Source: Solirubrobacterales bacterium (GTDB lineage: Bacteria; Actinomycetota; Thermoleophilia; Solirubrobacterales; Solirubrobacteraceae). From it: a stretch of 32,854 bases of DNA. A model generated the notes under the pieces. The model did no database searches, was not told where the DNA came from, and saw only the letters and a list, made by a program, of their open reading frames with translations. Positions 1-7,725 of the stretch are shown one piece after another; the first letter of the stretch is position 1, and every line of letters begins with the position of its first letter. A program made the position numbers and the translations under genes. The DNA is taken from the NCBI GenBank assembly GCA_003132505.1, contig PKXY01000007.1:15977-48830 (forward strand). The letters run 5' to 3'.

Positions 1-330
1 TCGGGGATCGTCGTCTCGATGCAGGACGAGAAATCCCAGCTGCAGAACCGTGAGAAGGCGCTGCGCGTGCTACGCGCGCGGCTGTACGAGCGGGCGCTCG
101 CCGAGCAGCGGGCGGCGCTCGCGGCCGACCGCCGCTCACAGGTCGGGAGCGGCGATCGTGCGGAGAAGATTCGCACCTACAACTACGCCGAGCGGCGCGT
201 GACCGACCAGCGCGTCAAGCTGACGCTCTACAACCTCGACGCCGTGCTTGCCGGCGAGCTCGACGAGTTCACTGCCGCACTGCAGGCCGACGAGAAGCGC
301 CGGCTGCTCGCGGCGCAGACCGGCGAGTGA
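1..330 (+). CDS. prfA: Peptide chain release factor 1, C-terminal part (5' truncated)
   Basis: The frame is open from base 1 and ends at a TGA at 328-330. The visible 109 residues begin [20 protein letters not shown], which is the segment that directly follows the GGQ loop in class I release factors (GGQ itself lies outside the window), and continue with the family's [11 protein letters not shown] and [15 protein letters not shown] segments near the end. RF1 reads UAA/UAG and triggers peptide release on the ribosome. RF1 rather than RF2 is favoured by the immediate downstream prmC, its methyltransferase, whose GTG start overlaps this stop as GTGA. The internal ATG at 19 is not a start. Confidence 0.95.
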   Translation, partial: SGIVVSMQDEKSQLQNREKALRVLRARLYERALAEQRAALAADRRSQVGSGDRAEKIRTYNYAERRVTDQRVKLTLYNLDAVLAGELDEFTAALQADEKRRLLAAQTGE

Positions 331-1175
331 GCCTCCGCGCCGCTGTCTCGGCGCACGACGCGCTCGACGGAGCGCGCACCGCGATCGCCGCCGGTGGGTC
401 GGACAGCGCGCGGCTCGACGCGGAGCTGCTACTGGCTCACGCGCTCGGCGTGACGCGCGAGCGCCTGCTCATCGACCGGGACCTGGTTGTGACAGGCGAG
501 GCGGTGCGCCGCTTCCAGTCCCACGTGCGACGACGATCGGTCGACCGTGAGCCGGTCGCCTACATCGTCGGCCGGCGGGCGTTCCGCCGCCTCGAGCTGA
601 CGGTCGATGCGCGCGTGCTCGTCCCGCGTCCCGAGACCGAGCTGCTCGTGGAGATCGGCTGCGAGCTGGATCGCGGCGCGCGCGTGCTCGACTGCTGTAC
701 CGGGAGCGGCGCCGTGGCGCTCGCATTGAAGGACGAACGCGACGATCTGCGCGTCAGCGGCAGCGACCTGAGCGACGCCGCGCTGACCGTCGCGCGAGCG
801 AATGCGGAGCGGCTCGGGCTCGACGTCACCTGGCAGCGAGCCGATCTACTGGATGGCCTCGCCGGGAGCTTCGCCGCGATCCTCGCCAATCCGCCCTACG
901 TCCCGACGAGCGTCATCGCGACGCTCGAGCCGGAGGTCGCGCGCCACGAGCCGGCTCTCGCGCTCGACGGCGGGAAGGACGGGCTCGAGTTGATCCGCCG
1001 GCTGGTCGCTCAGGCGGCGCGCGCCGACATCAAGCTGCTCGCTATCGAGCACGGCGGCGAAGGCCAGGCCGACGCCGTCGCCGATCTCTGCGATGAGGCC
1101 GGTTTTAGCGCGATCGACCGGCGGCGCGACCTGGCCGGCCATGAGCGCGTGATCGTCGCGCGGCCGGTGATGTGA
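327..1175 (+). CDS. prmC: Release factor glutamine methyltransferase
   Basis: This 282-residue SAM-dependent methyltransferase modifies the glutamine of the GGQ motif in release factors, so its place directly after prfA fits its substrate. The diagnostic NPPY catalytic motif is at residues 188-191 (in ILANPPYVP), and the SAM-binding motif I appears as [13 protein letters not shown] near residue 120; the two cysteines there replace the more usual LG of DLGTGSG. The N-terminal ~80 residues form the helical substrate-recognition region, with [13 protein letters not shown] typical of the family. It starts at GTG 327 inside the prfA stop (GTGA), a translational-coupling overlap, and its own stop overlaps the next start in the same way. 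Confidence 0.95.
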   Translation: MSLRAAVSAHDALDGARTAIAAGGSDSARLDAELLLAHALGVTRERLLIDRDLVVTGEAVRRFQSHVRRRSVDREPVAYIVGRRAFRRLELTVDARVLVPRPETELLVEIGCELDRGARVLDCCTGSGAVALALKDERDDLRVSGSDLSDAALTVARANAERLGLDVTWQRADLLDGLAGSFAAILANPPYVPTSVIATLEPEVARHEPALALDGGKDGLELIRRLVAQAARADIKLLAIEHGGEGQADAVADLCDEAGFSAIDRRRDLAGHERVIVARPVM

Positions 1176-1789
1176 CGACGCGGGCGCTCGCCGGCTCGGA
1201 AGACGCGCTGCGCGAGTGCATCGCCGGCGGCGGCGTCGCTGTGTTTCCGACGGACACCGTCTACGGTCTCTGCTGCGACCCCGAGAACGCGGTCGCTGTG
1301 CGACGCCTCTACGCGCTCAAGGGACGCGCGGCGGACAAGCCGGCCGCGCTGCTCTGCTTCTCGCTCGACGTCGCGCTCGAACTGCTGCCTGAGCTCGGCG
1401 AGCGGACGCGTGGCGCGCTCCGTGACCTGCTGCCGGGGCCGGTCACGCTGTTGCTGCCCAACGCGCGGCGGCGCTACCCACTCACCGGCGGCGAGCTCCT
1501 GGGACTGCGCGTGATCGACGTCGGCCTGTCGCTCGACTTGCCGGTGCTCCAGTCCAGCGCTAACCGCTCGGGTGAGGGCGATGGGCGCCGTCTCGAGGAC
1601 GTGCCGCTCGCGATCCGCGATGGCGCAGACCTCGTGATCGACGGTGGCGAGCTGCCGGGCGTGGCCTCGACGGTGGTCGATCTCAGCCAGTTCGATCTGG
1701 ACGGCAGCTGGCGCGTGGTGCGCCAGGGCGGGCTCGGCGAGCGAGCGTTGGCGGCCCGGATCGGCCCGTACGCGCGTCGAGCGCGCTGA
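1172..1789 (+). CDS. L-threonylcarbamoyladenylate synthase (Sua5/YrdC/YwlC family)
   Basis: The product (205 residues) makes threonylcarbamoyl-AMP from threonine, bicarbonate and ATP, the first step of t6A37 modification of ANN-decoding tRNAs. The YrdC fold is recognised from [19 protein letters not shown] near the N-terminus, the basic pocket [11 protein letters not shown] (K50, R52, K56 region), and the SSANRSGEG nucleotide-binding segment near residue 128. It ends with STVVDLS...VVRQGGL, the usual end of the short TsaC/YrdC form; the extra Sua5 C-terminal domain is absent. Its GTG start at 1172 overlaps the prmC stop by four bases. prfA-prmC-sua5 is a standard bacterial gene order. Confidence 0.93.
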   Translation: MTTRALAGSEDALRECIAGGGVAVFPTDTVYGLCCDPENAVAVRRLYALKGRAADKPAALLCFSLDVALELLPELGERTRGALRDLLPGPVTLLLPNARRRYPLTGGELLGLRVIDVGLSLDLPVLQSSANRSGEGDGRRLEDVPLAIRDGADLVIDGGELPGVASTVVDLSQFDLDGSWRVVRQGGLGERALAARIGPYARRAR

Positions 1790-1798
1790 GGGCGTTGA

Positions 1799-1804
1799 TA
1801 AGCT
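1799..1804 (+). promoter_or_regulatory. Candidate -10 box for glyA
   Basis: TAAGCT fits the TAnnnT pattern found before several starts in this window and ends eight bases before GTG 1813, so transcription would begin within or very near the start codon. No convincing -35 was seen. Inference only. Confidence 0.3.
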
Positions 1805-1812
1805 CGCCAGAG

Positions 1813-3108
1813 GTGTCCGACACGCTTCCGCACGACTACTTCAACCGCCCGGTCGGCGAGGTCGATCCAGAGATCGCCGAGGTGCTCGCACTCGAGCTCG
1901 ATCGCCAGCAGCACACGCTTGAGCTGATCGCGTCCGAGAACTTCGTTCCCCAGGCGGTCCTCGACTGTCAGGGCAGCGTGCTGACCAACAAGTACGCCGA
2001 GGGCTACCCCGGTGCGCGCTACTACGGCGGTTGCGAGTTCGTCGACATCTCCGAGCAGCTCGCGATCGACCGCGCCAAGGACCTGTTCGGCGCCGAGCAC
2101 GCGAACGTCCAGCCACACTCCGGGGCCCAGGCGAACGCGGCTGTCTACCACGCTTTGCTGGAGCCTGGCGACACGATCATGGGTCTCTCGCTGGCTCATG
2201 GCGGCCATCTGACGCACGGGATGAAGAACAATGTGTCGGGACGCCTGTACGACATCGCGCCATACGAGGTCGATCCGCAGACGAGCCTGATCGACATGGA
2301 TGAGGTCGCCCGCATCGCGCGCGAGCGTCGACCGAAGCTGCTGCTCGCCGGGTGGTCGGCATATCCGCGAGTGCTCGACTTCGCGCGCTTCCGTGAGATT
2401 GCGGATGAGGTCGGCGCCTACCTGATGGTGGATATGGCCCATTTCGCCGGTCTCGTTGCGGCGGGCCTGCACCCCAGCCCGATCGCTGCAGGCGCTGACG
2501 TCGTCACGACGACGACGCACAAGACCCTCGGCGGCCCGCGCGCCGGCCTGATTCTGTGCCGCGCGGAGCTCGCCAAGAAGATCGACTCGGCCGTCTTCCC
2601 GGGACAGCAGGGCGGGCCGCTGGAGCACGTGATCGCTGCCAAGGCGGTGACGTTCCGGATCGCGGCAAGCCCGCAGTTCCGCGAGCGCCAGCAGCGGACG
2701 CTCGACGGGGCTCGCGCGCTCGCGCGAGCGCTGCTCGGCGCCGGCAACGGCATCGAGGTCCTGACGGGCGGTACCGACGTGCACCTCGTGCTCGTCGACC
2801 TGCGCGCCAGCGAGCTGAGTGGCCAGGACGCCGAGGATCGCCTGGCGCAGGTCAACATCACGGTCAACCGCAACGCGATTCCCTTCGACCCGCGTCCGCC
2901 GCGCGTCACATCAGGCCTGCGCATCGGCTCACCCGCGATGGTTACGCGCGGTCTCGTCCCGGACGACTTCCGCGACATCGGTGAGATCATCGGCCTCGCG
3001 TTGAGCCCGAGCTTCGAGCGTCTGCGAGGCGATCTCCTCGAGCGCGTCGCCGCGATCGTCGAGCGATATCCGCTCTACGCGGATCTTGCGGCGCCCGCCG
3101 CCGTCTGA
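1813..3108 (+). CDS. glyA: Serine hydroxymethyltransferase
   Basis: This PLP enzyme interconverts serine and glycine while charging tetrahydrofolate with a one-carbon unit in the cytoplasm. The sequence is typical over its full length: [15 protein letters not shown], the [15 protein letters not shown] segment, AHGGHLTHG, and the PLP-lysine motif [14 protein letters not shown] (Lys at residue 237 from the start chosen here). The open frame extends up to a TTG at 1795, but I prefer GTG 1813 ([13 protein letters not shown]): a TAAGCT box at 1799-1804 sits eight bases before it and resembles a -10 element for a leaderless message, and the protein then begins like other family members. If TTG 1795 is used the protein is 437 residues. 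A 5'-gap of only 23 bases separates it from the previous gene. Confidence 0.95.
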   Translation: MSDTLPHDYFNRPVGEVDPEIAEVLALELDRQQHTLELIASENFVPQAVLDCQGSVLTNKYAEGYPGARYYGGCEFVDISEQLAIDRAKDLFGAEHANVQPHSGAQANAAVYHALLEPGDTIMGLSLAHGGHLTHGMKNNVSGRLYDIAPYEVDPQTSLIDMDEVARIARERRPKLLLAGWSAYPRVLDFARFREIADEVGAYLMVDMAHFAGLVAAGLHPSPIAAGADVVTTTTHKTLGGPRAGLILCRAELAKKIDSAVFPGQQGGPLEHVIAAKAVTFRIAASPQFRERQQRTLDGARALARALLGAGNGIEVLTGGTDVHLVLVDLRASELSGQDAEDRLAQVNITVNRNAIPFDPRPPRVTSGLRIGSPAMVTRGLVPDDFRDIGEIIGLALSPSFERLRGDLLERVAAIVERYPLYADLAAPAAV

Positions 3109-3130
3109 CTGCATCAGCGTCTGCGGCCCT

Positions 3131-3136
3131 TACATT
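3131..3136 (+). promoter_or_regulatory. Candidate -10 box for the WecA-like gene
   Basis: TACATT matches TAnnnT and lies in the 62-base gap after glyA, about 34 bases before ATG 3171. No clear -35 is seen, so read-through from glyA is equally possible. Confidence 0.25.
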
Positions 3137-3170
3137 GGGCTGGCCCGCCTGCGATGCTGTCGTCTAGGCG

Positions 3171-4400
3171 ATGACGCTTTCATGGCTCGATGCGCTGTAC
3201 GCGTTCGCTGCAGCGACCGCGGTCGCTGCGCTGCTGACGCCGCTGACGATGCGCCTCGCGCTCGCGATCGGCGCGGTCGATCGGCCGAATGAACGCGGCC
3301 TGGCCTCGCGCTCAACGCCGCTGCTCGGCGGTCTCGCGATCTTCGCCGCGGTGCTCGTCGCGGGACTGCTGTGGCTGCCGGGCCTGACGCGTCCCGTTTA
3401 CCACCACGGCGTGCTGATCGCCGACGCGGTGCATTGGCACGGCATTCTGCTTGCCGCCGCGGTCATCACCCTCGTCGGTGCGATCGACGACCGCTTCCCA
3501 CTTCACCCGCTCGTCAAGCTCCTCGGTCAGATCGCCGCCGCGGTCGTCGCCGAGCAGTACGGCGTGGTGGTTCGCGAGATCACGCTGCCGCTGTTCGGAG
3601 CCTTCCATTTTCCGCATGCCGGGCCGACGCTGAGCGTCATCTGGCTCGTGGCGATGATGAACGTCGTCAACTTCTCCGATGGCGTCGACGGCCTTGCGGC
3701 GGGCGTCTGCGCAATCATCGCCGGCGCGTTCGCGGTGATCGCCTTCGATCTCGGACAGGACGCCGCCGGCGTGCTCGCCGCGCTGACCGCCGGCGCATCG
3801 CTCGGCTTCCTCGTACACAACTTCCATCCGGCTTCGAGCTTCATGGGCGACTGCGGCGCCAACCTGCTCGGACTGCTGATGGGGACCGTCGCGGTAACCG
3901 GCGATCTCAAGACGACGGCCTCGATCGCCTTCGCGCTGCCGTTAATCCTGCTCGCCGTGCCGTTCCTCGACACGACATTCGTGATCCTCAAGCGCCTCAA
4001 GTACGGTCGCCCGGTCTACGTCGCCGACGCCGAGCACTTCCACCACAGGATGGCGCGGATCGGCTTCAGCGTGCGGCGCAGCGTCATGTACCTGTACACG
4101 TGGACGCTGATGCTCGCCGGGCTCGCCCTGGCGCTCCGCTTCTTTCCCTACACCAACCACCACGGCGAGATCAACGTCGGCTGGTGCGCGGCGCTCGTCG
4201 CCTACGGCCTGCTCGTCGCGGCCGCGAGCGTGTATCTCGTCTACGTCCTCGAGATCGTGAAGTTCCGAGGGCGCACAACGTGGCAGTCGAACCGCCGTCC
4301 CCAGGCAGCGGCCGCGCCCGACGGCGCTGACGGCGAGGAGGCCTCTGGCTCTGCGGAGCCTCGCGCTGCGACGCGAGCGGGTGCCTCGCGGCGCGGCTGA
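3171..4400 (+). CDS. WecA/MraY-type undecaprenyl-phosphate sugar-1-phosphate transferase
   Basis: A 409-residue polytopic membrane enzyme of glycosyltransferase family 4 that transfers a sugar-1-phosphate (GlcNAc-1-P in characterised WecA) from a UDP-sugar to polyprenyl phosphate, starting synthesis of a cell-envelope glycan. Family motifs are all present: the metal-binding DD pair at residues 106-107 (VGAIDDRF), NFSDGVDGLAAG at about 167-178, FMGDCGAN, and the cytoplasmic HFHHR motif at 289-293. About ten or eleven hydrophobic segments are visible. The C-terminal ~50 residues are hydrophilic and Ala/Gly/Arg rich. WecA (rfe) sits between glyA/sua5 and the atp genes in other actinobacteria; here it is followed by an unusual block instead. 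MraY is less likely because no mur genes are nearby. Confidence 0.9.
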   Translation: MTLSWLDALYAFAAATAVAALLTPLTMRLALAIGAVDRPNERGLASRSTPLLGGLAIFAAVLVAGLLWLPGLTRPVYHHGVLIADAVHWHGILLAAAVITLVGAIDDRFPLHPLVKLLGQIAAAVVAEQYGVVVREITLPLFGAFHFPHAGPTLSVIWLVAMMNVVNFSDGVDGLAAGVCAIIAGAFAVIAFDLGQDAAGVLAALTAGASLGFLVHNFHPASSFMGDCGANLLGLLMGTVAVTGDLKTTASIAFALPLILLAVPFLDTTFVILKRLKYGRPVYVADAEHFHHRMARIGFSVRRSVMYLYTWTLMLAGLALALRFFPYTNHHGEINVGWCAALVAYGLLVAAASVYLVYVLEIVKFRGRTTWQSNRRPQAAAAPDGADGEEASGSAEPRAATRAGASRRG

Positions 4401-4473
4401 AGTTCAGCTCGCACCCGCGCACCGCGTCTGCCGTAGCGTCTCTCACCCAGCTCGCGCAGCCTGCGGATAGCCG

Positions 4474-4497
4474 CCGGCCCCGCGACTTTAGGGCCGG
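4474..4497 (+). terminator. Candidate GC-rich stem-loop after the WecA-like gene
   Basis: CCGGCCC at 4474-4480 pairs perfectly with GGGCCGG at 4491-4497 around a ten-base loop. It lies in the 116-base gap between the WecA-like gene and the first glycosidase-like gene. There is no T-run, as is common for actinobacterial stem-loop terminators; it may equally be a processing element. Confidence 0.4.
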
Positions 4498-4516
4498 AAC
4501 ATCGGTTTACATCTCG

Positions 4517-5557
4517 ATGGGGATCGTCTGGACGGCTCCGCTTCGCAAGCTCTCAGTCGCGCTGCTCGTCGGCTGCACGCTGTTGGCGATCCCCGCCTCC
4601 GCGCGGACCGCGCCGGCGGCGGCGCACCCACTGGTCGGCATCGGCGATGAGAATCTCGCGCTCTTCAGCGATCCGCGCTTCCTTGCCCTTGGCATTACCC
4701 AGGTCCGCTTCTACGTGTCGTGGGACGTGCTGTCGAGCGCCTACAAAAACCCCTACCGCCGCGATGTCCTCGCGGAGTGGCTGGCCGATGCCCGTGGTCT
4801 CGGTTTGACGCCGCTGATCACCTTCGACCACTCCGATCGCCACGGCCTCGGCGACCGCCTGCCGAGCGTCGCGCAATACAGCAACGCGTTCCTCACGTTT
4901 CACCGCCGCTACCCGTGGGTCAGCGATTTCGCGACCTGGAATGAGGCCAACTACTACGGCGAGCCGACCGCCGGAAGCCCAAAGCGCGTTGCCGGCTATT
5001 ACCTCGCGCTGCGCCGGGATTGTCCGACCTGCACGATCCTCGCCGCTGAGCTGCTCGACCTCAACAACCCGCGGGAGGCTGTTGGCGACGTCGAGTGGGC
5101 GCGCGCTCTGATCCGCTACGCACGCACCCAGCCGGCCTACTGGGGCCTGCACAACTACGTCAGCGCGAACACGCTGTCCGAGACGTCGGTCAAGCAGCTG
5201 CTGCGAGCCGTTCGCGGCAACATCTGGCTGACCGAGACCGGTGGCATCCTCGCCCTGCCGCACCACGGCCGTCCGGGTTTTCCACTGACCAGCAAGCACC
5301 AGGCGAACGTGGACAGGTTCCTGCTCGACACGTTGCCGAGCCTGAGTCGGCGGATCCAGCGCATCTACCTCTACGAATGGCGCTCGCCGAGTAAGCACGC
5401 AACCTGGGACTCGGCTTTGATCAGCTACGCCAACCAGCCGCGCCCCGCCTACGACATCCTCGCCGACGCGCTCGCCGCCTGGGGAATCGCGCCCGACTGC
5501 ACGGTGTCCGAGTCGCCCCCGGCATGCCACACCGCCACCGCGAGCTCGTCCCCGTGA
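4517..5557 (+). CDS. Secreted TIM-barrel glycoside-hydrolase-like protein, copy 1
   Basis: A 346-residue exported protein, first of three tandem paralogues. Residues 1-36 form a signal peptide (basic start, hydrophobic LSVALLVGCTLLAIP, cleavage near ASA or AAA). The mature part has the alternating pattern of a clan GH-A-like barrel: FATWNEANY places Asn142-Glu143 where clan GH-A enzymes carry the acid/base Asn-Glu pair at the end of strand 4, and IWLTETGGI places Glu240 where the strand-7 nucleophile is expected. Cysteines in CPTC and near the C-terminus (PDC...PAC) are kept in all copies, suggesting disulphides outside the cell. The substrate is unknown; I cannot assign a CAZy family. A TTTACA box ending five bases before ATG 4517 may be a -10 of a leaderless message. 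Confidence 0.75.
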   Translation: MGIVWTAPLRKLSVALLVGCTLLAIPASARTAPAAAHPLVGIGDENLALFSDPRFLALGITQVRFYVSWDVLSSAYKNPYRRDVLAEWLADARGLGLTPLITFDHSDRHGLGDRLPSVAQYSNAFLTFHRRYPWVSDFATWNEANYYGEPTAGSPKRVAGYYLALRRDCPTCTILAAELLDLNNPREAVGDVEWARALIRYARTQPAYWGLHNYVSANTLSETSVKQLLRAVRGNIWLTETGGILALPHHGRPGFPLTSKHQANVDRFLLDTLPSLSRRIQRIYLYEWRSPSKHATWDSALISYANQPRPAYDILADALAAWGIAPDCTVSESPPACHTATASSSP

Positions 5558-6675
5558 GGAGGAGTCGAAGACTTGCACTCCTGGGTGTGCTCGCGCTCTG
5601 CTGTGCGGCCTGCGGCAGCGCGGCGAGCCACGCCCACAAGGTTGCGCAGGCTTCGCAGCATCACTCCGCCTCGCACGGCGGTCGGCCGACTGGCAGTGCC
5701 CCCCACCGCGGCCAGCAGCACAGGACGGCTGCGTCGCCGTCCGCCAATCCCAGCAGCCACGTGATCGTGGGAGTCGGCGACAACAAGACCGAGTTCCTCA
5801 CCGATCCGCGGTTTCTCGCGCTCGGCATAACCCACGTCCGCGACGACGTGCCGTGGGACGTACTGCAGGAGGCCTTTCCAAACGCGCGACTCGCGCTCTG
5901 GCTGAGCGAGGCGCGCCGGGAGCACCTGACGCCGCTGATCAGTTTCGATCATTCGGGGATCACCGGCAGACGCCGCGAGCTCCCATCAGTCGCGGAGTTC
6001 AGCAAACTCTTCCTCGAGTTTCGGGCCCGCTACCCGTGGGTCACCGAATTCGTGACCTGGGATGAGGTCAACTTCTTCCTTCAGCCGACGTCGACGGACC
6101 CGCAGCGCGTCGCCGGCTATTACCTTGCGCTGCTCCGGGATTGTCCGACCTGCACGATCCTCGCCGCCGATCTGCTCGACCTCCCGGGACCGCAGTACGC
6201 CGTGCCGATGGTCGAGTGGGTGCACGAGTTCATGCGCTACGTGCCCACCCAACCCGCGTACTGGGGTCTCAACAACTACGTCGGCGCGAACGGCCTCGAC
6301 ACAGCGAGCACGCTGAGCTTCCTGCGCTCGGTGAGCGGCAAGGTCTGGTTTGCCGAGACGGCCGGTGTGATCAGCGACGGCGGCCGCGCAGTGGCGGCAA
6401 CGGCGGCCCGCCTCGAGCGTCAGGCAACCGTCGATCGCTTCATCCTCGGGACGCTCGCCGAGCTGAGCCAGCGGATCCAACGCGTCTACCTCTACGAGTG
6501 GAATGCGCAAACCGACCACGACGGCTGGGACTCGGCGCTGATCTCAGCGAGCGGTACCCCGCGCCCCGCCTATTACGCGCTCGCTGAGAGCCTCGCGGCG
6601 TGGGGCATCAGGCCCGACTGCGAGATATCGACCGCACCGCCGGCCTGCGCCGCCGCGTCGAACCCGGCCGGATAG
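5554..6675 (+). CDS. Exported TIM-barrel glycoside-hydrolase-like protein, copy 2, with lipobox-like N-terminus
   Basis: Paralogue of the preceding gene (373 residues from this start). I chose GTG 5554 because it overlaps the upstream stop as GTGA; an ATG at 5524 in the same frame would add ten residues and overlap 34 bases. The N-terminus RRSRRLALLGVLALCCAAC is a signal sequence ending in a Cys-rich, lipobox-like segment, so this copy may be a lipoprotein. It is followed by a ~50-residue His/Ser/Ala-rich linker absent from copies 1 and 3, then the same barrel. The acid/base position reads WDE (Asp170-Glu171) rather than WNE, and the putative nucleophile is Glu268 in WFAETAG. The conserved CPTC and C-terminal cysteines remain. 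Substrate unknown. Confidence 0.72.
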   Translation: MRRSRRLALLGVLALCCAACGSAASHAHKVAQASQHHSASHGGRPTGSAPHRGQQHRTAASPSANPSSHVIVGVGDNKTEFLTDPRFLALGITHVRDDVPWDVLQEAFPNARLALWLSEARREHLTPLISFDHSGITGRRRELPSVAEFSKLFLEFRARYPWVTEFVTWDEVNFFLQPTSTDPQRVAGYYLALLRDCPTCTILAADLLDLPGPQYAVPMVEWVHEFMRYVPTQPAYWGLNNYVGANGLDTASTLSFLRSVSGKVWFAETAGVISDGGRAVAATAARLERQATVDRFILGTLAELSQRIQRVYLYEWNAQTDHDGWDSALISASGTPRPAYYALAESLAAWGIRPDCEISTAPPACAAASNPAG

Positions 6676-6693
6676 TCGCGCGCGGCCCGGCAT

Positions 6694-7725
6694 GTGCGAG
6701 GCTACACGGCGTTGAAGGGCTTGACGCGAACACTGCTCGCGCTGCTTTGCACGATCGGATCGCTGTTCGCGGCGCCGGCGCTTGCTGGCGCGTACCCGCT
6801 CGTCGGGATCGGCGATAACAACACGGCGATCTTCAGCGACCCGCGCTTCCTTGCGCTAGGGATCACGCAGGTTCGCGATGACATCGCCTGGAACGCCCTG
6901 GCGGTACCGCGTGCGCGGGCAGACCTGGCGGCCTGGCTCGCCGACGCTCAGGCCGACGGGCTGACGCCGCTGATCACCTTCGACCACGTGGTTGGCAGCG
7001 TGCGCACCCAGCAAAAGCTTCCATCAGTCGCCCAGTTCAGCAGAGCTTTCTTGACGTTCCGCAAGCTCTACCCATGGGTCAAGGATTTCGAGACCTGGGA
7101 TGAGGCGAACTTCTACCTCGAGGGCACCGCGTTCAGCCCCCAGCGCGCAGCGCAGTTCTACCTCGCTCTGCGCAAGGACTGCCCGAGCTGCACGATCCTC
7201 GCGTCGGACCTGCTCGACGTGCCGAAGACCGAGGCCGTCCCGATGGTGAAGTGGGTCGGCGAGTTCATCCGCTACGCGCACACCCAGCCGGCGTACTGGG
7301 GCCTGAACAACTACTTCGGCGCCAACCGCCTCGACGCGGGCACGACCGAGCGGCTGCTCCACGCTGTCAAAGGCAAGATCTGGTTCGCGGAGACCGGGGG
7401 CATCGTCAGGCGAGACAACGGCTCCACGGTGGGCTTCACTCAGGGCGCACAGCACGCCGCGAAGGTCGACAGGTTCATTTTCAACACGCTCGCTCGACTC
7501 AGCCCGAGGATCCAGCGCGTCTACCTCTACGAGTGGAATGCCCAGACCGCACACGACAAGTGGGACTCGGCACTGATCTCGTGGACCGGCGCGACGCGTC
7601 CGGCCTACGACGTGCTCGCCAACACGCTCGACTCCTGGGGCATCGAGCCGAGCTGCACGATCTCGACCGTGCCGCCCGCGTGCGCCACATTCGGCGGTCC
7701 CGCTGCTGCATTGCTGCGTTTCTAG
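6694..7725 (+). CDS. Secreted TIM-barrel glycoside-hydrolase-like protein, copy 3
   Basis: Third tandem paralogue, 343 residues, GTG start 18 bases after copy 2. The signal peptide (LTRTLLALLCTIGSLFAAPA, cleavage near ALAGA) leads straight into YPLVGIGDNN, the same mature start as copy 1. A TTG at 6712 in frame would give a more compact signal peptide and is a possible alternative start. The strand-4 motif is TWDEANF (Asp136-Glu137), as in copy 2, and the strand-7 Glu is Glu233 in WFAETGG. CPSC and the C-terminal cysteine pair are conserved. The stop TAG at 7723-7725 interlocks with the stop of the convergent gene in a CTAG palindrome. Confidence 0.73.
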   Translation: MRGYTALKGLTRTLLALLCTIGSLFAAPALAGAYPLVGIGDNNTAIFSDPRFLALGITQVRDDIAWNALAVPRARADLAAWLADAQADGLTPLITFDHVVGSVRTQQKLPSVAQFSRAFLTFRKLYPWVKDFETWDEANFYLEGTAFSPQRAAQFYLALRKDCPSCTILASDLLDVPKTEAVPMVKWVGEFIRYAHTQPAYWGLNNYFGANRLDAGTTERLLHAVKGKIWFAETGGIVRRDNGSTVGFTQGAQHAAKVDRFIFNTLARLSPRIQRVYLYEWNAQTAHDKWDSALISWTGATRPAYDVLANTLDSWGIEPSCTISTVPPACATFGGPAAALLRF

